DNA of 64,000 bases from contig CAZLRH010000012.1 in the NCBI GenBank assembly GCA_964562015.1, forward strand, positions 54,287 to 118,286. The letters run 5' to 3'. Shown here one piece after another: positions 9,080-18,397 of this stretch. The notes beneath the pieces were generated by a model. The model did not search any database, was not told where the DNA came from, and saw only the letters and a list, made by a program, of their open reading frames with translations. Position 1 is the first letter of the stretch. Each line of letters starts with the position of its first letter. The DNA comes from CAZLRH01 sp964562015 (lineage in GTDB: Bacteria; Verrucomicrobiota; Verrucomicrobiia; Opitutales; JABDGR01). The translations under genes and the position numbers were made by a program.

Positions 9080-9646
9080 TTAGCTCAAAATGGGCGGCAA
9101 ATTCGTCTCAGCGGCAATTTCGCGAGCCAGGCTCAGGTAGCGCCAAATGACCCAGATTTGCGAGAGCAGGAGCAGTGCACCGACGCCGTAAACCGTGAGG
9201 CCCTTGGCTACCACCATCGAGTGATTGATGACTTCCTGCGTGAGGTCGAGGCCGAAGGAGTGGTAAAGTTGCTGGTATTTTGCGACCGTCGGCGGGTCGA
9301 TCAACTTGGTGAGTTCGCCGGTGGGGATGCGCTCAAGCCAGGCGAGATTCCAGAGCAGGCCGAACGTGCCCGCCACCTCGTTGCCCGCCAGGACCCGCGC
9401 CCATTTCGGGTCGCCGGTCTTTTTTAATTTGTGCGCCCACACCAATTCCAAAACGCCGATGATGGTAAATACCACGCTGGTTTGCAGCACCAACTGGTAA
9501 AGCGAACCGGGCGGCACGCCGGACAAAAAGTACAGCGCCAGTACTGTAACTACGTAACTCCAGCCCATGACATACGCCAGCCGCAGGGCGCGCTTGACCG
9601 GCGGCCGGGGTGGCAGCGGGTTGGGTGAGGGGACGGCGGGCGGCAT
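9080..9646 (-). CDS. Hypothetical four-helix membrane protein
   Basis: A 188-residue protein beginning at the ATG at 9646; a TTG two codons upstream is possible. After a proline-rich N-terminus there are hydrophobic spans near residues 24-43, 50-68, 88-105 and 145-168. The loop between the second and third carries a basic HKLKKTGDPKW segment. I recognise no domain. It diverges from the MgtC-like gene, with only about 40 bases between the starts, and its 3' end abuts a perfect inverted repeat before the histidine kinase. A membrane partner of the kinase is conceivable but unproven. Confidence 0.75.
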   Translation of the reverse strand: MPPAVPSPNPLPPRPPVKRALRLAYVMGWSYVVTVLALYFLSGVPPGSLYQLVLQTSVVFTIIGVLELVWAHKLKKTGDPKWARVLAGNEVAGTFGLLWNLAWLERIPTGELTKLIDPPTVAKYQQLYHSFGLDLTQEVINHSMVVAKGLTVYGVGALLLLSQIWVIWRYLSLAREIAAETNLPPILS

Positions 9647-9683
9647 TGCCAAAGGGTGGGCCTCCAGCTATATCCGGGCTGTT

Positions 9684-10961
9684 TTGCAGAGCAACCCCAT
9701 ACACGCCCTCGTCATCAGCGCCAGCCTCGGCGCGCTCATCGGCCTCGTGCGCCAATGGGAGTATGAGAAAAAACATCCGGGCGCGGAGGCGCCCGCCGGG
9801 TTGCGCACGTTTACGGCGTGGGCATTGCTGGGCTGCGGGGCCGGGCTGTTGGAAATGGCCGGGGCCGCGTGGGTGTTCTCGGTGGGGCTGGCGGTTTTTA
9901 CGCTCGTGCTCGGCGCCATTCACCTGCGCAACCAGCCGAAAATGCAGGTCGGGCTTACGACCTTTTCCGTCGGCGTGCTGACGTATGTCGCGGGCGGGCT
10001 GGCGTCGTATGGCAAATTCGTCGCCGCAGCGTCATTGAGCGTGGGCGCGATGCTTATTCTTGGCTCGAAGGAATGGTCGCACGCGTGGACGAAGAAAATG
10101 ACGGCGGAGGATTTGCGCTACCTGCTCCAGTTCGCGGCCTTCACGGGCTTGGTGCTGCCGCTGGTGCCGGACGAAAGCATCGGCCCCTACCAGGCCTTCA
10201 ATCCCCACACCATCTGGCTCATGGTCGTGCTGGTGGCGGGCCTCGGTTTTGCGGGCTATGTGGCGGTGCGCTGGCTCGGTGCGCGTGCGGGAATTTTGCT
10301 CACGGGACTCGCGGGCGGGCTGGCATCGAGCACCGTGACGACGATGGCCTTTGGCCGCCAAAGCCTGAAATCTCCGTCGCTTTCGGCGAGCCTCGCCGTC
10401 GGCGCCGTGCTGGCGTCGGTGGTGATGGCGCCGCGCGGGCTCATCATGGTCGCCGTGATCAACCCCGATGTCGCGCTGCCGTTGTTAATTCCTTTTGGAC
10501 TGATGAGCTTGCCCGGGTTGTTGTGGGTGGCGTGGGGCATCGTGCGGCACCACACGCACCACCGCAGCAAACACGAAGTCGATCCGCCCGCGCTGGGCAA
10601 CCCGCTCAGCCCCGCGATGGCGCTGAAATTCGGGCTGCTCTATGCGGTCATCGCCTTCATCGTGAAAGTGGCGGCGCAAAAATTGCCGTCGGAATGGTTG
10701 TACGGCGTCAGTTTCGTGTCGGGGTTGACGGACATCAACGCCATCACGGTCAGTTCGGCGCAAGCGGCCAGCGCGAAAGCGCTGGACCCTTTGGCCCCAC
10801 TGGTGGCGGCGCGCTGCGTGCTCCTCGGCTCGCTGGCGAATACCGGGCTGAAAGCCGTGCTAGCCGGCACCTATGGCTCACCCGTCTATATGAGAACAAC
10901 GGCCTCCGTGCTCGCCGCCAGCGCCGCGCTCGGCGCGCTGGGCTGGTGGTGGATGGGGTAG
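9684..10961 (+). CDS. MgtC/SapB-like DUF4010 membrane protein
   Basis: A polytopic membrane protein of about 425 residues. The N-terminal block SLGALIGLVRQWEYEK...GLRTFTAWALLG is the MgtC/SapB-type signature, and the long C-terminal half with 8-9 more hydrophobic spans matches the DUF4010 arrangement. MgtC relatives are tied to magnesium stress and membrane homeostasis; the role of DUF4010 is unknown. The start is uncertain: TTG at 9684 places the signature where the family expects it, while the ATG at 9567 would overlap the divergent gene. It stands alone on its strand. Confidence 0.85.
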   Translation: MQSNPIHALVISASLGALIGLVRQWEYEKKHPGAEAPAGLRTFTAWALLGCGAGLLEMAGAAWVFSVGLAVFTLVLGAIHLRNQPKMQVGLTTFSVGVLTYVAGGLASYGKFVAAASLSVGAMLILGSKEWSHAWTKKMTAEDLRYLLQFAAFTGLVLPLVPDESIGPYQAFNPHTIWLMVVLVAGLGFAGYVAVRWLGARAGILLTGLAGGLASSTVTTMAFGRQSLKSPSLSASLAVGAVLASVVMAPRGLIMVAVINPDVALPLLIPFGLMSLPGLLWVAWGIVRHHTHHRSKHEVDPPALGNPLSPAMALKFGLLYAVIAFIVKVAAQKLPSEWLYGVSFVSGLTDINAITVSSAQAASAKALDPLAPLVAARCVLLGSLANTGLKAVLAGTYGSPVYMRTTASVLAASAALGALGWWWMG

Positions 10962-11224
10962 CAAGGGCAAGTGCTCCAGTGCTTGGTGTTCTCGTACATA
11001 GTTGATGGTCGGATGGAGTAGGCCGCTGCTAAGCACCCGTTTCAGCTTGCGGGTTGTGGATGGGAATAAAAAGCGGTCTTTGCTTCGCGTGTTTTCGGGT
11101 TCTTTTCGAGTCAAAGGCTGGCTCAAGCTGAAGTTCAAGCATCAGCATTCATCAATCAGCCTTCCGCAGCTTGGTGGGGTAAGGCCCCATGGACGGGGGA
11201 AGGGCGCAGTGGTATGGTGCGTCC
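10962..11224. other. Intergenic stretch with a degenerate repeat word
   Basis: The 263 bases between the MgtC-like gene and the small membrane gene carry GTGCTCCAGTGCTTGGTGTT at 10971-10990, matching the complement of the tract upstream of purQ. I see no terminator with a clear T-run and no further gene. Confidence 0.5.
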
Positions 11225-11383
11225 ATGAATCTCATCGTCCTACTTATCATTCTTCTCCTCTTGTTTGGCGGCGGCGGCTTTTATCTTGGCGGTCCGGCCA
11301 TCGGCGGCGGTGGCCTCGGCCTCGTGCTCGTCATCTGCCTCATCATCTTTATGATGGGCGGATTCCGCGGTCGCGGAAACTAG
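11225..11383 (+). CDS. DUF3309-like 52-residue membrane peptide
   Basis: A very short protein starting MNLIVLLIILLLLFGGGG. It has two hydrophobic segments separated by a glycine-rich turn (GGPAIGGGGLG) and ends GGFRGRGN. The leucine/isoleucine helix, glycine-rich middle and second helix are the layout of DUF3309, a family of tiny membrane proteins of unknown role. An in-frame ATG 12 codons upstream would add a hydrophilic lead that does not fit the family. It is monocistronic by position. Confidence 0.65.
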   Translation: MNLIVLLIILLLLFGGGGFYLGGPAIGGGGLGLVLVICLIIFMMGGFRGRGN

Positions 11384-11507
11384 ACGGCGCGCCGTTCGGT
11401 TGCTGCTGAAGCATTGCGCGCAGGTGCCCACGCCAGGGTCCAAAGCCGATCCGGCCGGACTCGACGTTCGCAACGGTGCCTGGCCTTTACTTTTTAGCGC
11501 CCAGAGC

Positions 11508-12437
11508 TTACGGCTTGGCCGCAGGTGTCGCGGTCGCTTTCGCGGGCACGGGCGTGAGTTGCCCGATGGGTTTGTCGCCGACCGCGAAGTCGTCGTAATA
11601 AACGTTAATTTCCTGGGTGATCGCAGGGGCCTGGGCGAAGGTGCGGTAGCCGAGGTCGAATTCGGAGAAACCGCCGACGAGGCCGGTGTCCGTGTCGTTC
11701 ATCGTGAAGGTTTGATTAACGGCGAGCTGGCCGTCCACCCAGAGGACGATGCGATCCGGCTTGTCCGTGAATTCCCACTCGAGGCAGAACCAGCGGTTCA
11801 GGGGAATGGAGCCTTCGAAGGCGACTTTTTCGCCGCGGCCGGTTTCGCCCGCGACCTGGCGCTGCACGGAGGGTTGAAACATGCCGGTGTAGCCGCCGAC
11901 TTCGAGCCAGTTGGCGGCGGGCCAGCCGGCCGTGCCACCGATCAGGAAGACGCTGTGCGGCGCCGGCAGAAAATTGATATACATGTACACGCGACCGTAG
12001 AAATGTTCGCGGAGCGATTCCGGCAGCGTGGTGGCCAGGAAGGCATAACCGCGGCCGGCGGGGTAGCGAATCAGGAGCGCGTTTTTCCCGTGGGCGACGT
12101 TGTCCTGGACGATGGTGGCGGTGGCGTTGCCGTTGAGCTTGGTCAGCCACATTTTCGGGTTGATGGCGCCGGATTCAAAATCGTCCGTGAAAAGGGGCGC
12201 GCCATTGGCAGGCCGGGGCCAGGCCGCGGGCGGGCCGACGACGGGCGCGGGATTGATGGGCGCGGCTCGCGGAGTGGCGGCGGGCGCGGTGCCAGCGGCG
12301 GGAGTGCCGGCCGCAGGTGCGGTGGCGGCGGGCGGCGTGGCAGTTTGAGCAGAGCTCGTGGCGGCCAGGGCCAAACCGAAGAGGAGAGCGAAGGGGCGGA
12401 GAGAGTGGGGGTAGTTCACGCCGAAAAAATAGCTCAT
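11508..12437 (-). CDS. Secreted lectin/glucanase-fold protein
   Basis: 309 residues with a signal peptide (hydrophobic core near 15-28, cleavage expected after SSAQ). An Ala/Pro/Thr-rich linker to about residue 75 precedes a beta-rich domain. Features such as LFTDDFESG, WFCLEWEFTDKPDRIVLWVDG and YYDDFAVGD are typical of ConA-like lectin/glucanase folds found in polysaccharide lyase-like or LamG-type proteins. It probably binds or acts on glycans outside the cytoplasm. No catalytic residues can be assigned by eye, and the linker suggests surface exposure. It is followed on the same strand by the end of the HAF-repeat gene, 73 bases away. Confidence 0.75.
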   Translation of the reverse strand: MSYFFGVNYPHSLRPFALLFGLALAATSSAQTATPPAATAPAAGTPAAGTAPAATPRAAPINPAPVVGPPAAWPRPANGAPLFTDDFESGAINPKMWLTKLNGNATATIVQDNVAHGKNALLIRYPAGRGYAFLATTLPESLREHFYGRVYMYINFLPAPHSVFLIGGTAGWPAANWLEVGGYTGMFQPSVQRQVAGETGRGEKVAFEGSIPLNRWFCLEWEFTDKPDRIVLWVDGQLAVNQTFTMNDTDTGLVGGFSEFDLGYRTFAQAPAITQEINVYYDDFAVGDKPIGQLTPVPAKATATPAAKP

Positions 12438-12510
12438 GGCCCGCCCAGCGCAAGCGAGATTAATACCGGCAGAAAGTCACGCCGACCGCGCGCGTATTTT
12501 GCCCACCCGA

Positions 12511-13809
12511 CTAATTAACCGTCAGTTTGGCGACCGCGCTTGTGGTGTTGCCGACGATATTGGACACGACGACGCGGTATTTTCCGGCACTGGCTTTGAT
12601 CACATTCTTCAAGGTCAACGACGCCGAGGTCGCGCCGGAGATTTTGGCGCCGTTCTTAAGTGAGACATTGTCTTTCTTCCAGACATAGGCGAGCGGTGCG
12701 GTGCTGGTGGCCTTGACGGTAAACTTTACGGTGGCGCCTTTTTTGGCGGCGAGGCCGGCGGGCTGGGCGGTGATTTTCGGGACCGCTGGCTTCAGGAGGG
12801 GAGTGAGGATAAAGCCGTGGTACACGCCCTGCGGATTCTTGCCGTAGCCCGCGATTTGCCCGGCATCGTTGATGGCAGTGGCGCGCTCGAGCGTCCAGCC
12901 GGCGCCGCCCGCGATGCCCAGTTTATTCAGGTCGGTCATTACGCCGCTGGCATAGCGCATCGCGTGCTCGGTCTCCGCCACGGGAATCGTGCTGCCCCCG
13001 ACGATGACACCCGCGGTGTTGATGCCATAACCGCCGCTGTAATTGCCGCCGATGGTGCCGAGGTTGTGCATCGTGCCATCGTAGAGAAAGGCCGTTTGCA
13101 GGCTGGGGTCGGCATTCGTGCTGTCGCCCACGACATGCCCGGCAGAATTCATCGCATAAGCGACGCCATAATCGCCGCCCAAGGTGCCGAGGTTGGTCAA
13201 ATTACCATTCGAATAAAGCCACGGCTGCGTGTGGCCGTTCATCGACAGCGTAAAGCCCGCGATTTGACCCGAAACATTGACCGCCTGGGCGTAAGTTTGC
13301 GAACCGCCGAGGTTGCCGAGGCCCGTCATGGTTCCGGACGCATAATAAAAAGCCACCCAAACCGTGTCCCCCATTTCCTGGCTGGCGCCGACAATTTCAC
13401 CGGAGTTATTGAGGCCGCGCACATCGGTAAAATTACCGCCCAGCGAACCGAGGTCGTGCATGGTGCCGTTGTAAAAGAATCCGTGTTCGGTGCCGTCCTG
13501 ACCAGTGGGGCTGGAGTAGCCGGCTACGACGCCGGAATCGTTGATGCCCTGGGCGACACTGCTCGCGCCGCCGAGCGTGCCCAAATCGTGCATTTTACCG
13601 TCGTAGAGAAAGGCGTGCACGTTGCCGCTGACGGTATAGCTGTAGCCCACGGCCTGGCCGGAGGCATTCATGGCGTTGACCCAACTTTGGTTTCCGCCGA
13701 GCGTGCCGACATCCGTGAGGATGTAGTAGGACTGGGCGCGCAGCCCGGTCGAACCGAGGCCGCCGAGGGTGAGAGCGAGGAGAGCGAGCAGCTTTGATGG
13801 AAATTGCAT
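12511..13809 (-). CDS. Secreted HAF-repeat protein with C-terminal Ig-like domain
   Basis: The 432-residue protein begins with a signal peptide (MQFPSKLLALLALTLGGLG). About seven repeats of roughly 45 residues follow, each with a DLGTLGG-type core and an AxxINxxGxVVG segment. This matches the HAF extracellular repeat family, presumed to form a beta-propeller-like structure. Residues about 345-432 form an Ig-like domain (KITAQPAGLAAKKGATVKF, GKYRVVVSNIVG). It is probably exported and adhesive or structural; the ligand is unknown. An in-frame TTG nine codons upstream is less likely because the signal peptide starts at the ATG. Confidence 0.85.
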   Translation of the reverse strand: MQFPSKLLALLALTLGGLGSTGLRAQSYYILTDVGTLGGNQSWVNAMNASGQAVGYSYTVSGNVHAFLYDGKMHDLGTLGGASSVAQGINDSGVVAGYSSPTGQDGTEHGFFYNGTMHDLGSLGGNFTDVRGLNNSGEIVGASQEMGDTVWVAFYYASGTMTGLGNLGGSQTYAQAVNVSGQIAGFTLSMNGHTQPWLYSNGNLTNLGTLGGDYGVAYAMNSAGHVVGDSTNADPSLQTAFLYDGTMHNLGTIGGNYSGGYGINTAGVIVGGSTIPVAETEHAMRYASGVMTDLNKLGIAGGAGWTLERATAINDAGQIAGYGKNPQGVYHGFILTPLLKPAVPKITAQPAGLAAKKGATVKFTVKATSTAPLAYVWKKDNVSLKNGAKISGATSASLTLKNVIKASAGKYRVVVSNIVGNTTSAVAKLTVN

Positions 13810-13892
13810 GAGCGTAAGAGGCTCAAATAACCTCAATGAATTCTTCCTGCAACCCCAAAGCCGCGGCCCTTTTGCCGCCGGCCCAAAAAGAA

Positions 13893-13934
13893 CGGACGGT
13901 CTTCAGAGCCTCCGCAGGCTCCAAAGACCGTCCG
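13893..13934 (-). terminator. Intrinsic terminator downstream of glnII
   Basis: An 11-base stem (CGGACGGTCTT paired with AAGACCGTCCG) with an inner AGCCT/AGGCT stem. On the minus strand it is followed by TTCTTTTT. It lies about 35 bases after the glnII stop. Confidence 0.85.
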
Positions 13935-13968
13935 GTAAAGGTCCTCGTTCGACGAGGCCACGGGCGCC

Positions 13969-14994
<1,026 letters not shown>

Positions 14995-15039
14995 GGGAGG
15001 ATGTTCGGATGTTTGTGTTCGGGTTAGTTTGCCGAAAAA

Positions 15040-15057
15040 GGCCCGTTTGGACGGGCC
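15040..15057 (-). terminator. Terminator-like hairpin in the glnII leader
   Basis: GGCCCGT and ACGGGCC pair around a 4-base loop and, on the minus strand, run straight into CTTTTTCGG. It lies about 45 bases upstream of the glnII ATG. No minus-strand gene lies upstream that would need it, which suggests an attenuator in the 5' leader. Direct sequence feature; role inferred. Confidence 0.6.
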
Positions 15058-15258
15058 AGGGGCAAACTTGGAACCGTGAGACAAGCAGCTAGGATGCCAT
15101 TTCTACAAGAAATATATATATGCCTTGTATACGCCCAGCGACTCGCTCCAGGCCCGCTTCGAGCGCCAAAATGGCAAACCGGCTTTCCAAAAGGACAAAA
15201 CAGGGCCATAGTAGCCGCTTGGCACGGTGCCCGCAGGGTGCAGCCGGCCTTTCCTAAC

Positions 15259-15642
15259 ATGCAGACCGTCAAGGACACTCTTCGTTCGACCGTTCGTCTC
15301 ACCTATGACGGGCGGGTGGTGAAAGTCTACCATGCCCGCGATGCTGACAAACGGTTTGAAAATGAGGTAAAAGTGCTCCGATTCCTGGAGGCCCACGGTT
15401 GCCCTTTTGTGCCCCGTTTGCTCGAAGCCGACCCCGCCCAGTTGCGCATCGTGACCTCCAACTGCGGCACCCGCGTCGAGCATTTGGACCCCGAGCGCCT
15501 GCGGGAGATTTTCGCCGAATTGGAGACGTACGGCGTGCGCCATGACGATGTGGACGTGCGCAACGTCACCTACCGGCGGTCGGACGGGCGTTTTTGCGTG
15601 ATTGATTTCGAGTTCGCCACCATTCTCCCCGGGTTCGACTAA
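15259..15642 (+). CDS. Small RIO/Ser-Thr kinase-like protein
   Basis: 127 residues with a kinase-like core. The N-terminal beta-strands YDGRVVKVYHA carry a candidate ATP-binding lysine. The catalytic loop HDDVDVRNVTYR gives Asp and Asn in the usual HxDxxxxN spacing, and CVIDFEFA supplies the DFG-like metal-binding Asp. It is much shorter than a standard kinase and resembles minimal RIO/lipopolysaccharide-kinase folds. It is followed with 0-9 bases of gap by a PP2C phosphatase, so the two are almost certainly co-expressed as an opposing pair. The start at 15259 is chosen because upstream sequence looks non-coding. The substrate is unknown. Confidence 0.75.
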   Translation: MQTVKDTLRSTVRLTYDGRVVKVYHARDADKRFENEVKVLRFLEAHGCPFVPRLLEADPAQLRIVTSNCGTRVEHLDPERLREIFAELETYGVRHDDVDVRNVTYRRSDGRFCVIDFEFATILPGFD

Positions 15643-15651
15643 GTGCGCCCC

Positions 15652-16494
15652 ATGCCCACCCCACCCAGCGCCCCGCCGCCCCAATTTCTCCAGTGGTCCG
15701 CCCGCACCGACCGCGGCAAGGTCCGGCCCAACAACGAGGACGCCTTCATCGGCCTGCAATTCGACGCCCGCGAAGTCCGCCTCCTGGGCAAGGTCGGCGA
15801 TGCTTCATTGCGCGAGGCCGACCTGGCCTTTGCCGTGAGCGATGGCATGGGCGGCGCCCACGCCGGCGAATTCGCCAGCCAGATTGCGGTCGAAAAACTC
15901 GCGAAACTGCTGCCGCGCTCGTTCCAGCTTTCCGCCTCCGGTTTTGCCACGGATTTTGAGGGCGTGTTTGTGGAACTCTACGACCAGATTCACCGCGGCC
16001 TGGCCTTCGTGGGCAACAGTTACGACGAATGCCACGGCATGGAAACGACGCTGAGTCTCGGCTGGTTCACGCCGCAATGGTTGTACTTCGCGCACATTGG
16101 CGATAGTAGAATTTATTATCTGCCGGCGGAGGGCGGCGGAATCAAGCAGCTCACCGAGGACGACACGCACGTCGGCTGGCTGCTGCGGCAGGGGCAGCTC
16201 AACGAGCGCGAGGCGCGGAACCACCCGCGTCGCCGGGTGCTGCAAAAATCCCTCGGCGGTTCGAACCAGTTCGTCCATCCCCAAGTCGGCGCCGTCGCCC
16301 ACGAGCCCGGCGATATTTTTCTGTTCTGTTCCGACGGGTTGACCGAAGGGCTTTACGATAATCAGTTGGCGGAGTTTTTGCGCGCCCCGGCGAGCCCGGA
16401 GGCGGCCGCGAATCCCGCTTCGCTCCTGGTGGACGAATCCCTCCAGCGCGACGGCCGCGACAATGTCACCGCCGTAGTGGTGAAGGTGAGGTAA
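15652..16494 (+). CDS. PP2C-family Ser/Thr protein phosphatase
   Basis: 280-residue metal-dependent phosphatase. Family motifs appear in order: RTDRGKVRPNNEDAF (metal-site Asp), FAVSDGMGGAHAGE, FAHIGDSRIYYL, LFCSDGLTEGL and DGRDNVTAVVV. It removes phosphate from Ser/Thr and probably counteracts the kinase encoded immediately before it. A GTG at 15643 directly follows the kinase stop and would add three residues; the ATG at 15652 is preferred. There is no transmembrane anchor. About 65 bases after its stop the sequence becomes AT-rich and the accessory island begins. Confidence 0.93.
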   Translation: MPTPPSAPPPQFLQWSARTDRGKVRPNNEDAFIGLQFDAREVRLLGKVGDASLREADLAFAVSDGMGGAHAGEFASQIAVEKLAKLLPRSFQLSASGFATDFEGVFVELYDQIHRGLAFVGNSYDECHGMETTLSLGWFTPQWLYFAHIGDSRIYYLPAEGGGIKQLTEDDTHVGWLLRQGQLNEREARNHPRRRVLQKSLGGSNQFVHPQVGAVAHEPGDIFLFCSDGLTEGLYDNQLAEFLRAPASPEAAANPASLLVDESLQRDGRDNVTAVVVKVR

Positions 16495-16581
16495 TCTGAA
16501 GGGCAAAATGCATAGCTTCCTCAATATGGATCCGGTTGGACCAAACAATATACCTAACTGGGTTTTTCGACCAAAGGTGCC

Positions 16582-17140
16582 ATGAAACTAATAGCCGCAA
16601 TTTTCTGTCTATTTTTCATTCCGGCTATCGGATTCGCTGCTACGGAAGCGGGAGGCGACGATTATTTAAGCTACTCAATACCGAACGACGCAGCCAAGTT
16701 TGGCCCAATTGGTGCAGCAGATCCGGAGTTAGTATTCTACGATTATTATCCTGCTGGTACAACACTTGCGTCTCGTGAAGGGCGGAATTTGATTGCGAAT
16801 GGAAGCATATGCACCTTTCTCGATCGCTGGGCTTGGATCGATGACCCCACCCATGGTATTTGGCAGTCATGGCTTTCTCTTGGTCGCTCAGGACGAGATT
16901 ATTGGGTAGCGCTACCGCTGCAAGAGCGGAGCCAGCACTTTAGTTTATTCTACAAATACTCTTAATGACATGAAAAATGTGGTGGCTTCCCATTACAACG
17001 ACGATTTAAAGCCGGTAATTGATGCAAACTGCAAACTCGGAGGAAATAATGCGTTCGACGGTCAGACTCCTATTAAAAAGATTTCCGGAGACAAAGACGT
17101 TTCAATCTATGTCTCTCGCCTAATACTATCTATTCCATGA
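16582..17140 (+). pseudogene. Frameshifted secreted protein, diverged paralogue of the next gene's N-terminus
   Basis: An ATG at 16582 opens a signal peptide (MKLIAAIFCLFFIPAIGFA), then DDYLSYSIPNDAAK, which resembles NDEYLNYALPPDAIK in the following gene. This frame stops at 16965. A second frame, open from 16910 to a TGA at 17138-17140, continues for 76 codons with protein-like content (KNVVASHYNDDLKPVIDAN). Its TGA overlaps the ATG of the next gene as ATGA, the classic coupled arrangement. The simplest reading is one gene of about 186 codons broken by a one-base insertion between 16907 and 16965. Alternatives are a short intact gene to 16965 plus a separate 56-codon frame from 16970, or a sequencing error. 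Confidence 0.55.
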
Positions 17141-18375
17141 AATCATTATTTTTATTACTAAGCATCGGAGTACTTTCCCTTACTGTATTTCAATCAGATC
17201 TGGGCGCTGCAAGTAGCACTGTTGGTTCTCCGTCCGACACAGCCCTAAACGATGAATACTTGAACTATGCCTTGCCGCCCGACGCGATTAAAGGCGAGGA
17301 GGGTAAGATGGCCGAACCAGGCAAAAGCCGCTACTATTTCTATCGTTCAGGCAGCGCACGGTCATTCGCGGACATCATTGGGATCGAATATTACCAAGAT
17401 GGCAAGTTGGTTGGGCGAAATCTTTACAAAGGCGGTGACACAAAGCACGGAATCCAGCGCGAGTGGTACCCAAATGGGCAATTGAAAAGTGTCCAACCCT
17501 ACAAGGATGGTCAGATGAATGGTGTCTTTCAGATGTGGGATGAAAAAGGACAGTTGATTAGCCAAGACACGATAGACAACGGCAACGGCATTCAGAGAAT
17601 TTTCGATGACGATGGTGTGTTAGTTAAGGAGCGGCAGTATGTAAATGGCTCGGGAGTCGCATTTTCTGCGGAGCGTTATTCACTAGGTAATCCATCCATG
17701 CCGCCTTTTGCCATCGCATTTGATTGGGAGGCCGTTATTGCAAACCATCAAGTCGGATACGCCTATAATTTTTTCTCCACAGGCGAATTGGAAGGTACAA
17801 CAAATAGCGCGCCTGACGGAACAAATGGACCTGTACCTGACTACTATGTGCCTTCCAACAGTAAGTGGTATATTCACGGCAAAAGCGTCACGCCCGAAGA
17901 ATATGCGGCTGCTGCCGCCCAAGATCCAAGCCTGCCGCCCTATTTTGCGGATGTGAGGAAGTATAAAGATTATTTTGTGACCCCAGAATTATGGTCGATT
18001 TTTTTACATTATTTGAATATGCCGCGGGTCAAAATCCCTCTGGAATTCGATGCCCAAGGCCGGTACGTCCTCGCGCCCGACCAGCCCGGCGCAAATCCCG
18101 ACGACCTCATGGCTCCGCCGCCACCTCCGCCTGCTCCACCGAATGCAGCGGCGATGCCAGGCTACGCCGCCGCCCGCGAACAACTTTCTGCCGAATTTGC
18201 CGCCAAGCATTCCGGCGCACTTAAGCCCGTTGCGGCCACTGTTCCCAAGCCCACTCCCGCAAAAGTTGAAGACACTTCTTCCCTCCTCGCCTTCATTACC
18301 CCCTGGAAAGTGGCGATTGGTATCGCGGTCCTTGTCCTGCTCTTCCTCGGCTGGCAAAAGCGGCGATCGCATTAA
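17137..18375 (+). CDS. MORN/YwqK-like secreted protein with shared C-terminal membrane tail
   Basis: 412 residues. After a signal peptide (about 1-24) comes a stretch of MORN-like strands (YYQDGKLVGRNLYKGG, REWYPNGQLKSVQPYKDG, MWDEKGQL), the pattern of proteins annotated as YwqK-family antitoxins. A unique middle and a proline-rich linker (about 325-340) follow. The C-terminus is a tail, TSSLLAFITPWKVAIGIAV through GWQKRRSH, forming one transmembrane helix with a basic end. The next two genes have the same tail at near-identical DNA level. The likely topology is a large exported domain with the C-terminus in the cytoplasm. The ATG overlaps the stop of the preceding broken gene. Function unknown. 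Confidence 0.75.
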   Translation: MKSLFLLLSIGVLSLTVFQSDLGAASSTVGSPSDTALNDEYLNYALPPDAIKGEEGKMAEPGKSRYYFYRSGSARSFADIIGIEYYQDGKLVGRNLYKGGDTKHGIQREWYPNGQLKSVQPYKDGQMNGVFQMWDEKGQLISQDTIDNGNGIQRIFDDDGVLVKERQYVNGSGVAFSAERYSLGNPSMPPFAIAFDWEAVIANHQVGYAYNFFSTGELEGTTNSAPDGTNGPVPDYYVPSNSKWYIHGKSVTPEEYAAAAAQDPSLPPYFADVRKYKDYFVTPELWSIFLHYLNMPRVKIPLEFDAQGRYVLAPDQPGANPDDLMAPPPPPPAPPNAAAMPGYAAAREQLSAEFAAKHSGALKPVAATVPKPTPAKVEDTSSLLAFITPWKVAIGIAVLVLLFLGWQKRRSH

Positions 18376-18397
18376 TCAAGCCGATTGAATTTCCAGC

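Noticed and set aside
12817..13797. 326-codon plus-strand frame opposite the HAF-repeat gene
   Set aside because: Its apparent repeats mirror the HAF repeats on the coding strand.
15226..15245. TGGCAC...CCGCA resembling a sigma-54 promoter before the small kinase
   Set aside because: The -12 element deviates from TTGCA and there is no enhancer site; chance match likely.
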